A stretch of 26,831 bases of DNA from contig CAXKVV010001371.1 of the NCBI GenBank assembly GCA_964058805.1, positions 1-26,831 of the forward strand. The letters are read 5' to 3'. Both the position numbers and the translations under genes were made by a program. Source of the DNA: Schoenoplectus triqueter (Eukaryota; Streptophyta; Magnoliopsida; Poales; Cyperaceae). This document shows positions 11,807 to 22,098 of this stretch, piece by piece; position 1 is the stretch's first letter; each line of letters starts with the position of its first letter. The notes under the pieces were generated by a model. It made no database searches. It saw only the letters and a program-made list of their open reading frames with translations, and was not told where the DNA came from.

Positions 11807-14168
11807 CCGCTATTTCTTAATGCATCTTATTTATGTTTTGTGCAAACTTAGTGTCGTAGAATATTCATATTGAAGTATTAATTGGATAATCTTCTAATAG
11901 ACACAATTAGGAGTAATTATATTAATTTTCACGAAATTATAAGTAGTAATGAGACAAATAAATTTTGAAAATCTGAAACAACTTGTTTAAACAGCAGTTT
12001 CAAATGTATCTTATATATCTTTATGAAAAATTACGGTTATAGGATATTCATATTGGACTTTTATTTGGATAATTATATAATAGGCATAATTAGTAGCAAT
12101 TATATTAATCTGAGCGAAATTATGTGTAGTTATGCAGCCAAAAATTATAAAAAACTCAAACAACTTGTTTAAACAGATGTTATTAATGCATCTTACTTAT
12201 TTTTTTTTATGCAAAATTCGTATCGTAGAATGTTCATATCGAAGTGATAATTGGATAATCTTCTAATAGGCATAGCTAGGAGTAATTATATTAATTTTTA
12301 CGAAAATTTGTGTCGTTATGAGGCAATAAATGTTAAAAATCTTAAACAACTTGTTTAAACAGCAATTTCTAATGTATCTTACTTATGTTTTATGAAAAAT
12401 TAGTGTCCTCTGATATTCATATCGAAGTGTTAATTTGACAATCCAATAACAGATATAGATGGGATCAATTATATTAATTCGCTCGAAATTATGTGTAGTT
12501 TTGATTAAAAAATGTTCAAAATCTTAAACAACTTGTTTAAACAACGGTTTCTAATGCATCTCACTTACATTTGTGAAAAATTAGCGTCATAGAATATTCA
12601 TATCTAAGTTTTAATTGGACAATCATATGATAGGCATAATTAGGAGTAATTATATTATTTTTTATAAAATTATATGTAGTTATGCGGCCAACAAATTTCA
12701 AAAACTCAAACAACGTGTTTAAACAACCGTTTTTAATGCATCTTATTCATGATTTGTGCAAAATTTGTGTCGTACAATGTTCATATCGAAGTGTTAATTT
12801 GATAATCTTCTAACAGGTATAATTAGGAGTAATTACATTAATTTTGATGAAATTATGTGTAGTTATGAGTAAAAAAATGTTAAAAATCTTAAACAACTTG
12901 TTTAAACAGCAGTTTCTAATATATCCTACTTATGTTTTATGAAAAATGAGTGTCGTAGGATATTCATATCGAAGTGTTAATTGGACAATCTTATGAAAGG
13001 CATAATTAGGAGTGATTATATTAATTTTTACGAAATTATGTGTAGTTATGAGGGCAAAAATGTTGAAAACTCAAACAACTTTTTTAAGTAACAGTTTCTA
13101 ATGCATCTTACTTATGTTTTGTGAAAAATTAGTATCGTAGAATATTCATATCAATGTGTTAATTGAAAAATATTATAAAAGACGTAATTATGAGTGATTA
13201 TATTTAATTTATACGAAATTATGTCCAGTTATGCGGCCAAAAAATTTAGAAAGATCAAACAACTTGGTCAAACAGCAGTTTTTAATGCATCTTACTTATG
13301 TTTTGTGCGAAATTAGTGTTGTAGAATATTCATGTCGAAGTTTTAATTGGAAAATCTTACAATGGACATATCTAGGAGTAATTATATTAATTTATAAGAA
13401 ATTATGTGTAGTTATGCAGCCAAAATTTTTGAAAAACTCAAATAACTTGTTTAAACAGCTGTTTTTAATGCATCTTACTTATGTTTTGTTCAAAATTAGT
13501 GTCGTAGAATATTCATATCAAAGATTTCATTAGAAGATCTTAAAATGGCCATGCTTAGGACTAATTATATTAACTTATAAGAAATTATGTGTAGTTATGC
13601 GGCCAAAAATTATAAAAAAACTCAAACAACTTGTTTAAACAGCTGTTTTAAAAGCCTTCTACTTATGTTTTGTGCAGAATTAGTGTTGTAGAATGTTCAT
13701 ATTGAAGTGTTAATTAGATAATATTTTAATAGCCATAATTAGGAGTGATAATATTAATTTTCACTAAATTATGTGTAGTTATGGGGCCAAAAATTTTGAA
13801 ATACTCAAATAAGTTTTTTAAATAGCTGTTTATAATGCGTCTTACTTATGTTTTGGGAGAAAATAGTGTCGTAGAATATTCATATCGAAGTGTTAATTGA
13901 ACAATCGTATAATAGGCATAATTAGGAGTAATTATAGGGTATTTATGGGGCCAAAAGTTTTAAAAAAGTCAAACAACTTGTTTAAACAGCAGTTTTTAAT
14001 GCATCTTACTTATGTTTTGTGCCAAATTAGCGTCATGTAATATTCATATCAAAGTTTTAATTATATAATCTTATAATAGACATAATTAGGAGTAATTATA
14101 TTAATTTTCATGACATTATATTTAGGTATGCGGCAAGAAATTTGAAAAACTCAATCAACTAGTTTAAA
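11807..14168 (+). repeat. HOR unit 6 (2362 bp)
   Basis: Shares all the unit 5 diagnostic variants and looks essentially identical to it. Confidence 0.95.
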
Positions 14169-16503
14169 CCGCTATTTCTTAATGCATCTTATTTATGTTT
14201 TGTGCAAACTTAGTGTCGTAGAATATTCATATTGAAGTATTAATTGGATAATCTTCTAATAGACACAATTAGGAGTAATTATATTAATTTTCACGAAATT
14301 ATAAGTAGTAATGAGACAAATAAATTTTGAAAATCTGAAACAACTTGTTTAAACAGCAGTTTCAAATGTATCTTATATATCTTTATGAAAAATTACGGTT
14401 ATAGGATATTCATATTGGACTTTTATTTGGATAATTATATTAATCTGAGCGAAATTATGTGTAGTTATGCAGCCAAAAATTATAAAAAACTCAAACAACT
14501 TGTTTAAACAGATGTTATTAATGCATCTTACTTATTTTTTTTTATGCAAAATTCGTATCGTAGAATGTTCATATCGAAGTGATAATTGGATAATCTTCTA
14601 ATAGGCATAGCTAGGAGTAATTATATTAATTTTTACGAAAATTTGTGTCGTTATGAGGCAATAAATGTTAAAAATCTTAAACAACTTGTTTAAACAGCAA
14701 TTTCTAATGTATCTTACTTATGTTTTATGAAAAATTAGTGTCCTCTGATATTCATATCGAAGTGTTAATTTGACAATCCAATAACAGATATAGATGGGAT
14801 CAATTATATTAATTCGCTCGAAATTATGTGTAGTTTTGATTAAAAAATGTTCAAAATCTTAAACAACTTGTTTAAACAACGGTTTCTAATGCATCTCACT
14901 TACATTTGTGAAAAATTAGCGTCATAGAATATTCATATCTAAGTTTTAATTGGACAATCATATGATAGGCATAATTAGGAGTAATTATATTATTTTTTAT
15001 AAAATTATATGTAGTTATGCGGCCAACAAATTTCAAAAACTCAAACAACGTGTTTAAACAACCGTTTTTAATGCATCTTATTCATGATTTGTGCAAAATT
15101 TGTGTCGTACAATGTTCATATCGAAGTGTTAATTTGATAATCTTCTAACAGGTATAATTAGGAGTAATTACATTAATTTTGATGAAATTATGTGTAGTTA
15201 TGAGTAAAAAAATGTTAAAAATCTTAAACAACTTGTTTAAACAGCAGTTTCTAATATATCCTACTTATGTTTTATGAAAAATGAGTGTCGTAGGATATTC
15301 ATATCGAAGTGTTAATTGGACAATCTTATGAAAGGCATAATTAGGAGTGATTATATTAATTTTTACGAAATTATGTGTAGTTATGAGGGCAAAAATGTTG
15401 AAAACTCAAACAACTTTTTTAAGTAACAGTTTCTAATGCATCTTACTTATGTTTTGTGAAAAATTAGTATCGTAGAATATTCATATCAATGTGTTAATTG
15501 AAAAATATTATAAAAGACGTAATTATGAGTGATTATATTTAATTTATACGAAATTATGTCCAGTTATGCGGCCAAAAAATTTAGAAAGATCAAACAACTT
15601 GGTCAAACAGCAGTTTTTAATGCATCTTACTTATGTTTTGTGCGAAATTAGTGTTGTAGAATATTCATGTCGAAGTTTTAATTGGAAAATCTTACAATGG
15701 ACATATCTAGGAGTAATTATATTAATTTATAAGAAATTATGTGTAGTTATGCAGCCAAAATTTTTGAAAAACTCAAATAACTTGTTTAAACAGCTGTTTT
15801 TAATGCATCTTACTTATGTTTTGTTCAAAATTAGTGTCGTAGAATATTCATATCAAAGATTTCATTAGAAGATCTTAAAATGGCCATGCTTAGGACTAAT
15901 TATATTAACTTATAAAAAATTATGTGTAGTTATGCGGCCAAAAATTATAAAAAAACTCAAACAACTTGTTTAAACAGCTGTTTTAAAAGCCTTCTACTTA
16001 TGTTTTGTGCAGAATTAGTGTTGTAGAATGTTCATATTGAAGTGTTAATTAGATAATATTTTAATAGCCATAATTAGGAGTGATAATATTAATTTTCACT
16101 AAATTATGTGTAGTTATGGGGCCAAAAATTTTGAAATACTCAAATAAGTTTTTTAAATAGCTGTTTATAATGCGTCTTACTTATGTTTTGGGAGAAAATA
16201 GTGTCGTAGAATATTCATATCGAAGTGTTAATTGAACAATCGTATAATAGGCATAATTAGGAGTAATTATAGGGTATTTATGGGGCCAAAAGTTTTAAAA
16301 AAGTCAAACAACTTGTTTAAACAGCAGTTTTTAATGCATCTTACTTATGTTTTGTGCCAAATTAGCGTCATGTAATATTCATATCAAAGTTTTAATTATA
16401 TAATCTTATAATAGACATAATTAGGAGTAATTATATTAATTTTCATGACATTATATTTAGGTATGCGGCAAGAAATTTGAAAAACTCAATCAACTAGTTT
16501 AAA
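14169..16503 (+). repeat. HOR unit 7 (2335 bp, with a 27-bp deletion)
   Basis: Second subgroup. It is 27 bp shorter than unit 6 because of one deletion at about 14440: ATAATTATAT is joined directly to TAATCTGAGC. The segment with AATAGGCATAATTAGTAGC is missing. The lost segment is bounded by short AATTATAT repeats. It also carries a private G-to-A change at 15916. Confidence 0.95.
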
Positions 16504-17724
16504 CCGCTATTTCTTAATGCATCTTATTTATGTTTTGTGCAAACTTAGTGTCGTAGAATATTCATATTGAAGTATTAATTGGATAATCTTCTAATAGACA
16601 CAATTAGGAGTAATTATATTAATTTTCACAAAATTATAAGTAGTAATGAGACAAATAAATTTTGAAAATCTGAAACAACTTGTTTAAACAGCAGTTTCAA
16701 ATGTATCTTATATATCTTTATGAAAAATTACGGTTATAGGATATTCATATTGGACTTTTATTTGGATAATTATATAATAGGCATAATTAGTAGCAATTAT
16801 ATTAATCTGAGCAAAATTATGTGTAGTTATGCAGCCAAAAATTATAAAAAACTCAAACAACTTGTTTAAACAGATGTTATTAATGCATCTTACTTATTTT
16901 TTTTTATGCAAAATTCGTATCGTAGAATGTTCATATCGAAGTGATAATTGGATAATCTTCTAATAGGCATAGCTAGGAGTAATTATATTAATTTTTACGA
17001 AAATTTGTGTCGTTATGAGGCAATAAATGTTAAAAATCTTAAACAACTTGTTTAAACAGCAATTTCTAATGTATCTTACTTATGTTTTATGAAAAATTAG
17101 TGTCCTCTGATATTCATATCGAAGTGTTAATTTGACAATCCAATAACAGATATAGATGAGATCAATTATATTAATTCGCTCGAAATTATGTGTAGTTTTG
17201 ATTAAAAAATGTTCAAAATCTTAAACAACTTGTTTAAACAACGGTTTCTAATGCATCTCACTTACATTTGTGAAAAATTAGCGTCATAGAATATTCATAT
17301 CTAAGTTTTAATTGGACAATCATATGATAGGCATAATTAGGAGTAATTATATTATTTTTTATAAAATTATATGTAGTTATGCGGCTAACAAATTTCAAAA
17401 ACTCAAACAACGTGTTTAAACAACCGTTTTTAATGCATCTTATTCATGATTTGTGCAAAATTTGTGTCGTACAATGTTCATATCGAAGTGTTAATTTGAT
17501 AATCTTCTAACAGGTATAATTAGGAGTAATTACATTAATTTTGATGAAATTATGTGTAGTTATGAGTAAAAAAATGTTAAAAATCTTAAACAACTTGTTT
17601 AAACAGCAGTTTCTAATATATCCTACTTATGTTTTATGAAAAATTAGTGTCGTAGGATATTCATATCGAAGTGTTAATTGAACAATCTTATGAAAGGCAT
17701 AATTAGGAGTGATTATATTAATTT
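16504..17724 (+). repeat. HOR unit 8, truncated after about six monomers
   Basis: Second-subgroup unit that follows the HOR register for about 1221 bp, then leaves it inside AATTTGCATGAAG. It carries more private changes than internal units: 16630, 16813, 17159, 17386, 17645 and 17681. Five of the six are C-to-T or G-to-A transitions, and two of those destroy CpG sites. Confidence 0.9.
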
Positions 17725-18430
17725 GCATGAAGTTTTAATTGGAAAATATTTATAATAGGCGTAATTGTATTAATTTGCACGAAATTATATGTAGTTATGC
17801 GGCCAAAAATTATGAAAAACTCAAACAGCTTGTTTATACAGCAGTTTTTAACGCATCTTACTTATGTTTTGCGCAAAATTAGCCTCATGGAATATTCATA
17901 TCGAAGTTTTAATAAGGAGATCTTATAATTAGCATAATCAGGACTAATTGTTTTAATTTGCACGAAATTATGTATAGTTGTGCGGCCAAAATCTTTCATA
18001 AAACCAAACAATTTATTTGAACAGCAGTTTTTAACGCGTCTTACTTATGTTTTGTGCAAAATCAACGTTATAGAATATTAATATCAAAGTATTAATTGGA
18101 CCACTTTATAATAGTCGTAATTAGGAGTAGTTATATTAATTTTTACGAAATTATGTGTAGTTATGAGGGCAAAAATGTTGAAAACTCAAATAACTTTTTT
18201 AAGTAACAGTTTCTAATGCATCTTACTTATGTTTTGTGAAAAATTAGTATCGTAGAAAATTCATATCAAAGTGTTAATTGAAAATATTATAAAAGACGTA
18301 ATTATGAGTAATTATATTAATTTATACTAAATTATGTGCAGTTATGCGGCCAAAAATTTTAGAAATATCAAACAACTTTATTAAACAACAGTTTTTAATG
18401 CATCTTACTTATGTTTTGTGCGAAATTAGC
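17725..18430 (+). repeat. Degenerate satellite monomers at the array edge
   Basis: Four further monomers have their box at 17824, 18007, 18189 and 18371. The first lies 235 bp after the previous box rather than 183 bp, marking a rearranged junction. The first two (class A) are clearly more diverged than any inside the HOR. From about 18130 the sequence again resembles HOR monomers 7 and 8 (GAGGGCAAAAATGTTG, AAGTAACAG), so an older order of monomers is preserved here. Homology ends at about CGAAATTAGC, 18430. Confidence 0.88.
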
Positions 18431-18457
18431 ACTAAATATAAAATGTATATAATAAAA

Positions 18458-18826
18458 GAGGAGGATCAAGTTACATTATTTTTTGGTGACACTAGTTATG
18501 ATGAATATTTTTAAAATTTAAATAGTTGATCTAAACCGTTCAATATGATGAATATATTAAAATATGTTTGTAGATCAAATTGTATTTATATTTTTTTAAT
18601 TTTTACTATTTATTAAGTTGGGTAAATAAATTGTTGTTTTCGTACTACTCAATTTTGTATCCATCTTAATAAATAGTAAAAATAAAAAAAATATTCAATT
18701 TAATTTGTATGTATATCATAATACATCCATCATGTTGAACAGTTTCAATTTGAACTTTAAATTTTTTAAAAATATCCATTGTAACTTTAATATCATCAGA
18801 GTTAAATCACTATAATTGAATCCCTC
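18458..18826. mobile_element. Foldback / MITE-like inverted-repeat element
   Basis: The two halves are imperfect inverted copies around a loop of about 40 bp. The inner arms, 18600-18621 and 18661-18682, match over 22 positions with one mismatch (TTTTTACTATTTATTAAG on the left). Outer arms also match: GTTCAATATGATGAAT (about 18539) against CATCATGTTGAAC (about 18729). The ends are GAGGAGGATCAAG on the left and, as reverse complement, GAGGGATTCAA on the right. No ORF is inside, so it would be non-autonomous. I could not identify a clear target-site duplication (left flank ATAATAAAA, right flank GTAATATAA), so the superfamily is not assigned. Confidence 0.7.
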
Positions 18827-19218
18827 GTAATATAATTTAAAGAACCTCCTTCACCGCAAAAATTTTTTTTTATTGCAAACCAGATGCTTAAGCGATCTCT
18901 TTGACATAGAGAGAAACTGGGTATTACGGTTTTTCAAATGAAAAATATTTTATGCACGAGGAAGAATAATTCAGTTCTCGATTAGTGGCGACAAGTCAAA
19001 CATGATATTTGTTTTATTGCACCGTGCTCAACCAAATTTGGTATTTTTGAATGGAAAAAAAAAGAAAATCTCAGTTGGCCAATAATAGGATTTTATTTGT
19101 TTTCCATTAAAACAATGTTTTTGCATATGGTGGAAACCAACCAGCAAATAGCAGGATTAATATGCTATGACTTAATGACCTAATTACAAAAAACCTATCT
19201 TCAATTAAGAGGGAATCT
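18827..19218. other. Gap between the foldback element and the cyclase stop codon; 3' UTR side of the cyclase gene
   Basis: No gene or strong repeat is visible in this AT-rich 392-bp stretch. It should contain the 3' UTR of the minus-strand cyclase gene. TTTATT at about 19094 and at about 19013 reads AATAAA on the minus strand and could act as a poly(A) signal, but nothing decides between them. Confidence 0.5.
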
Positions 19219-21597
19219 CTACAAGTAAGACTTTATTGGGCACAAATCCTCTATTGCTGCATTTAATGGACTTGTTATAGGCCGCAGTTTGATCTCATAA
19301 AGTTTCGGCCACAATTTTCCTGTGACTGATATAGGCAAAAAAAAAGGGAAAGAAAATAACAGTCAGTTCCAAGTAATACAGTGCTTAAGGCGAAACTAAT
19401 CATGATTAATCTAATGGGTATAACTTGGAAGTTGGAATGCACATAAACAGTTACTTAGCCGAATCATTACCCTTAAGCTCTTTCTTGTTGTTATTCCCAG
19501 GAATCGGTAAAAAAGAGGAAACTAAAGAAAAGAGAGAAAAAATGTAACTCACCAAACAACCGATTGTTATCCTTGTCCCATGCTATGCCATTCAAACAAT
19601 CAAAGCCCTGAAAAGTGGTAAATACCAATCACATAATCAGAAAACAGAGAAAAGTTATTTATAATGTCATATTCAAAATAAATAAACAATCAAGCTCACT
19701 TGATAGCCCAATTTGAAGAGGCCATCCCTGAAGGGTGAAATTTTAAAAAAATTCAAATGACTTACAATAAATTTCAATTCTGTTAAAGAAAAGAAGAAAC
19801 AATCAATTTACTTGTATACCTTAGTCCATGGAGAAGGACCCAACCTACTACTTTACCATCTTTATGAGAAATTCTAGCTATGCAATCCGTCTACATGGAA
19901 TCAACAACAATTATTGACTCTTACTTCAAAATTTTAGCAATCAGGAAGGAATTTAAGAATTTACCAAAAAAGAGAGAAAAGAAGCTATATTACCAGCCAG
20001 ATGTTTGCCCAGATTTCACCATTTATGTACTCCAGCTCATTGAGATTAAAAACTTCAAGATCATGATATTTCACCGTTACTCTTTTCAAAGCTGTACATG
20101 AAAAGAGATTAAATTAGCTACAAATCTTAAAAAAAATAAAAAAATCAATAAAATAGAAATAACCTCGGAAAGTCACGGGGTCAAGATGATACAATGACGA
20201 GCTGCCATCACTGCCATATAGGATCTTTCCATCAGTTGCAAGTCCCCATCCATCACGCATTTCATGTGTAAATTTCTCACGCTGAGAAGATATTTTATAA
20301 ATTAAAAAAGTAACTTCTAATATATAACACTACTAAATACATTGAATAGTGCCAAAATCTTCAGTAGAGGATACAACAATCATTACTGCATATTTGCACC
20401 AGACAAGGACCATGGTATGTTGTAACATTGAAAGGTGCCTTGTATATTTCTATTCTTAGGGAAACTGATTTTTGAGCTTGAAACAACCTAGTAATGTCGA
20501 TTACACAACTTGAGATGACAAAGGCAAACCAGAAAGGTAATAATTTCATCTCAAATGGTACTAAACTAAGCTTTCCATTCTGGGCAATTCAAAATTTCAA
20601 ATTCAGAATTTTGATAGTTTAGAAACATTATAAATAATCTGGGGAGTGAATCAAGTACTAACTTTGGTGAAGTTGTATCGATCATATATGAAGCCTTCAC
20701 TTTTCAACCACAGTACTTGATACAACCTACCATAACAGGTAATAACAATTAGCACAAAAGAAAAACACATCAGACAATCAATAACATAATAATTAGAAAA
20801 TTTAGCAGAGACCTTTCACCTAATAGTGTCAGGCCTTCAGCAAACAAAGAACCATCCATCTGGTAATCAGCTTGGACCTAGTTTCAGAAACAATGGTCGG
20901 AATCCAACAATTCACAATATAGGTCATCCAATTTGACTAACATTGAGATAATCCCATTATATATGATGATTGTCAAAAGTCGTTAATACTTCAGTGAAAT
21001 TTTTACCTTTCCAGACTGAAGTTCAACCTCCCGAAGGGATGACTACAATTAAAACAGAAAAAAATCTCCTCAGAAAAGATATATAATATTAAATCAGATT
21101 CAAAACTCTGTATAAGCTGCGTTGTCAAAAAACCAAGTTTTAAACATACCCTTTTGTAGAGACCGGTGGACTCAAAAAGAGTGTCATTCCCTGCATACAA
21201 CAAACCCTGTAACGAAACAGAGCCGAAAAAGATGAAAAGACGAAGAAAATGAGCGCTAAACTAAGCAGTCAACGAACAACTAACAAGCAATAAGAAAATG
21301 AAAGCTGATGAGTACCTGAGTGAAGGCGTTCGGGTCGTGCGGGTACTCATTGACCACATCGAAAGTGTAGAAGAGATGCTGCTGCGATGAGGCGTGGAGT
21401 ACGCGCCAGGAGGCATAAACGACGAGGAGGAGGAGGAGGGCACATAGGATGAAGAGGACGGAGGTGGGTCGGTTGCGACGGAGGCGGGAGAGGAGAGGAG
21501 GCGATCTGGATCGGGAGAAGGATGGCGAAGGAGAGGCCATGGATGCGGGTTGGGGATTGATCCGACGCTTGTGGCTCCTCTTGGAGAAAGCGGGCAT
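19219..21597 (-). CDS. QCT: Plant-type glutaminyl-peptide cyclotransferase (glutaminyl cyclase), 11 exons
   Basis: Converts N-terminal glutamine of peptides to pyroglutamate in the secretory pathway; the plant family folds as a five-bladed beta-propeller (family knowledge). Exons, in order: 21316-21597, 21150-21206, 21007-21042, 20813-20877, 20663-20726, 20164-20281, 19994-20091, 19820-19890, 19700-19727, 19553-19607 and 19219-19325. All introns are GT/AG and all phases join, giving 981 nt and 326 residues, close to the roughly 320 of the Arabidopsis enzyme. Basic N-terminus, then one membrane segment at about 46-63 (SVLFILCALLLLLVVY), suggesting a type II ER/Golgi anchor. Family motifs: EYPHDPNAFTQ (84-94), GLLYAGNDTLFESTGLY (95-111), FAEGLTLLGER, DGWGLATDG, GSDGSS, NLNELEYINGEIWAN, TDCIARIS, LNGIAWD and VTGKLWPKLYEIK (from 292). 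A second in-frame ATG lies at codon 20. The gene diverges from the defensin-like gene at 22099. Confidence 0.93.
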
Positions 21598-22098
21598 GCT
21601 AGTGAGGTTTTTGTCGGGCTGTCGGATTTGGAGGTTTGCGGCGTGCGGGATCGACTGAGACGGGGTCGGAGTTGCGCACTTGCGCGAGACGGCGCGCGAG
21701 AGAGAGATTAGTAGATAATTAAATTAAAACTGAGAAGAATGGTAAATTAGATAACACGAAGAAAAAGACTTGGAACAGTGATGTACCACTCGGTAAATTA
21801 GGCCGCACCTAAATGGGCCGAATGATAATGTGTTCTGGGCCTTCTGGCTTATGGATTGCAAACTAAATTGGTTTCTCTTGTTCTATTTTGGGTAAATGAA
21901 TTATGCACAAGATTTACTTCTAAATTCGTTGCAAATTGGTTTCTCACGGATGATGGTATGATTCCGTTGCAAATTGCAACACGGAGTTTATTTGACTCCA
22001 TTGGAACATTATAAATACTAATGTATTTATAGCAATTTCATCTCAAAAAACATTAACAAGAAATTCATTCAGTGATCTCCTCTCGCTTAACAAATCAA
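21598..22098. promoter_or_regulatory. Divergent intergenic region between cyclase and defensin-like genes
   Basis: This 501-bp region must hold the 5' ends of both genes. The cyclase side (21598-21710) is GC-rich, with CpG-rich runs and a GAGAGAGA tract at about 21700, which is a pyrimidine patch on the minus strand; I see no TATA box for that gene. The right side is AT-rich and carries two exact short direct repeats: AAATTGGTTTCTC at 21865-21877 and 21933-21945, and CGTTGCAAATTG at 21927-21938 and 21965-21976. They lie just upstream of the TATA box of the plus-strand gene. No coding sequence was found. Confidence 0.55.
22010..22017 (+). promoter_or_regulatory. Probable TATA box of the defensin-like gene
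   Basis: TATAAATA lies 82 bp upstream of the ATG at 22099. With transcription starting about 30 bp downstream, the 5' UTR would be roughly 55 bp, normal for a small secreted-peptide gene. Its function is inferred from position and consensus only. Confidence 0.6.

Larger units (their letters stand above)
1..18430. repeat. Satellite DNA array, ~183-bp monomer in a 13-mer 2361-bp higher-order repeat
   Basis: The whole left two thirds is one head-to-tail tandem array that starts before the window. Using the box AACAACTTGTTTAAAC as a ruler, successive monomers in unit 1 start at 171, 353, 538, 720, 902, 1085, 1267, 1451, 1634, 1818, 2001, 2165 and 2347. The spacings are 182-185 bp, except one of 164 bp. 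The pattern then repeats at 2361 bp, so the array has two periods: diverged ~183-bp monomers and near-identical 13-monomer units. About 101 monomers are visible. No LTR, primer-binding site, polymerase or transposase coding was seen. A monomer near 180 bp is typical of plant centromeric and other heterochromatic satellites (established knowledge). Whether this array is centromeric, pericentromeric or a knob cannot be told from sequence alone. Confidence 0.97.

Noticed and set aside
1..18430. CRISPR array
   Set aside because: The repeats are contiguous ~183-bp monomers without unique spacers, in eukaryotic DNA.
1..18430. Nested LTR retrotransposons or ribosomal intergenic repeats
   Set aside because: No TG...CA ends, primer-binding site, polypurine tract, polymerase motifs or rRNA sequence; the 2361-bp period is fully explained by 13 internal monomers.
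19880..20101. Plus-strand 73-residue ORF
   Set aside because: Overlaps cyclase exon 7 and the splice acceptor edge of exon 8 on the opposite strand; no recognisable domain.
20361..20549. Minus-strand 62-residue ORF
   Set aside because: Lies within the cyclase intron between exons 5 and 6 and has no family motif.
20585..20620. Small hairpin-like AAATTTCAAATTCAGAATTT in a cyclase intron
   Set aside because: Short and AT-rich, within what is expected by chance in such introns.
21261..21443. Minus-strand serine-rich 60-residue ORF
   Set aside because: Frame-shifted shadow of cyclase exon 1.
21449..21658. Plus-strand 69-residue arginine-rich ORF
   Set aside because: It is antisense to the GC-rich first exon and leader of the cyclase gene, which is supported by homology and splice phases.
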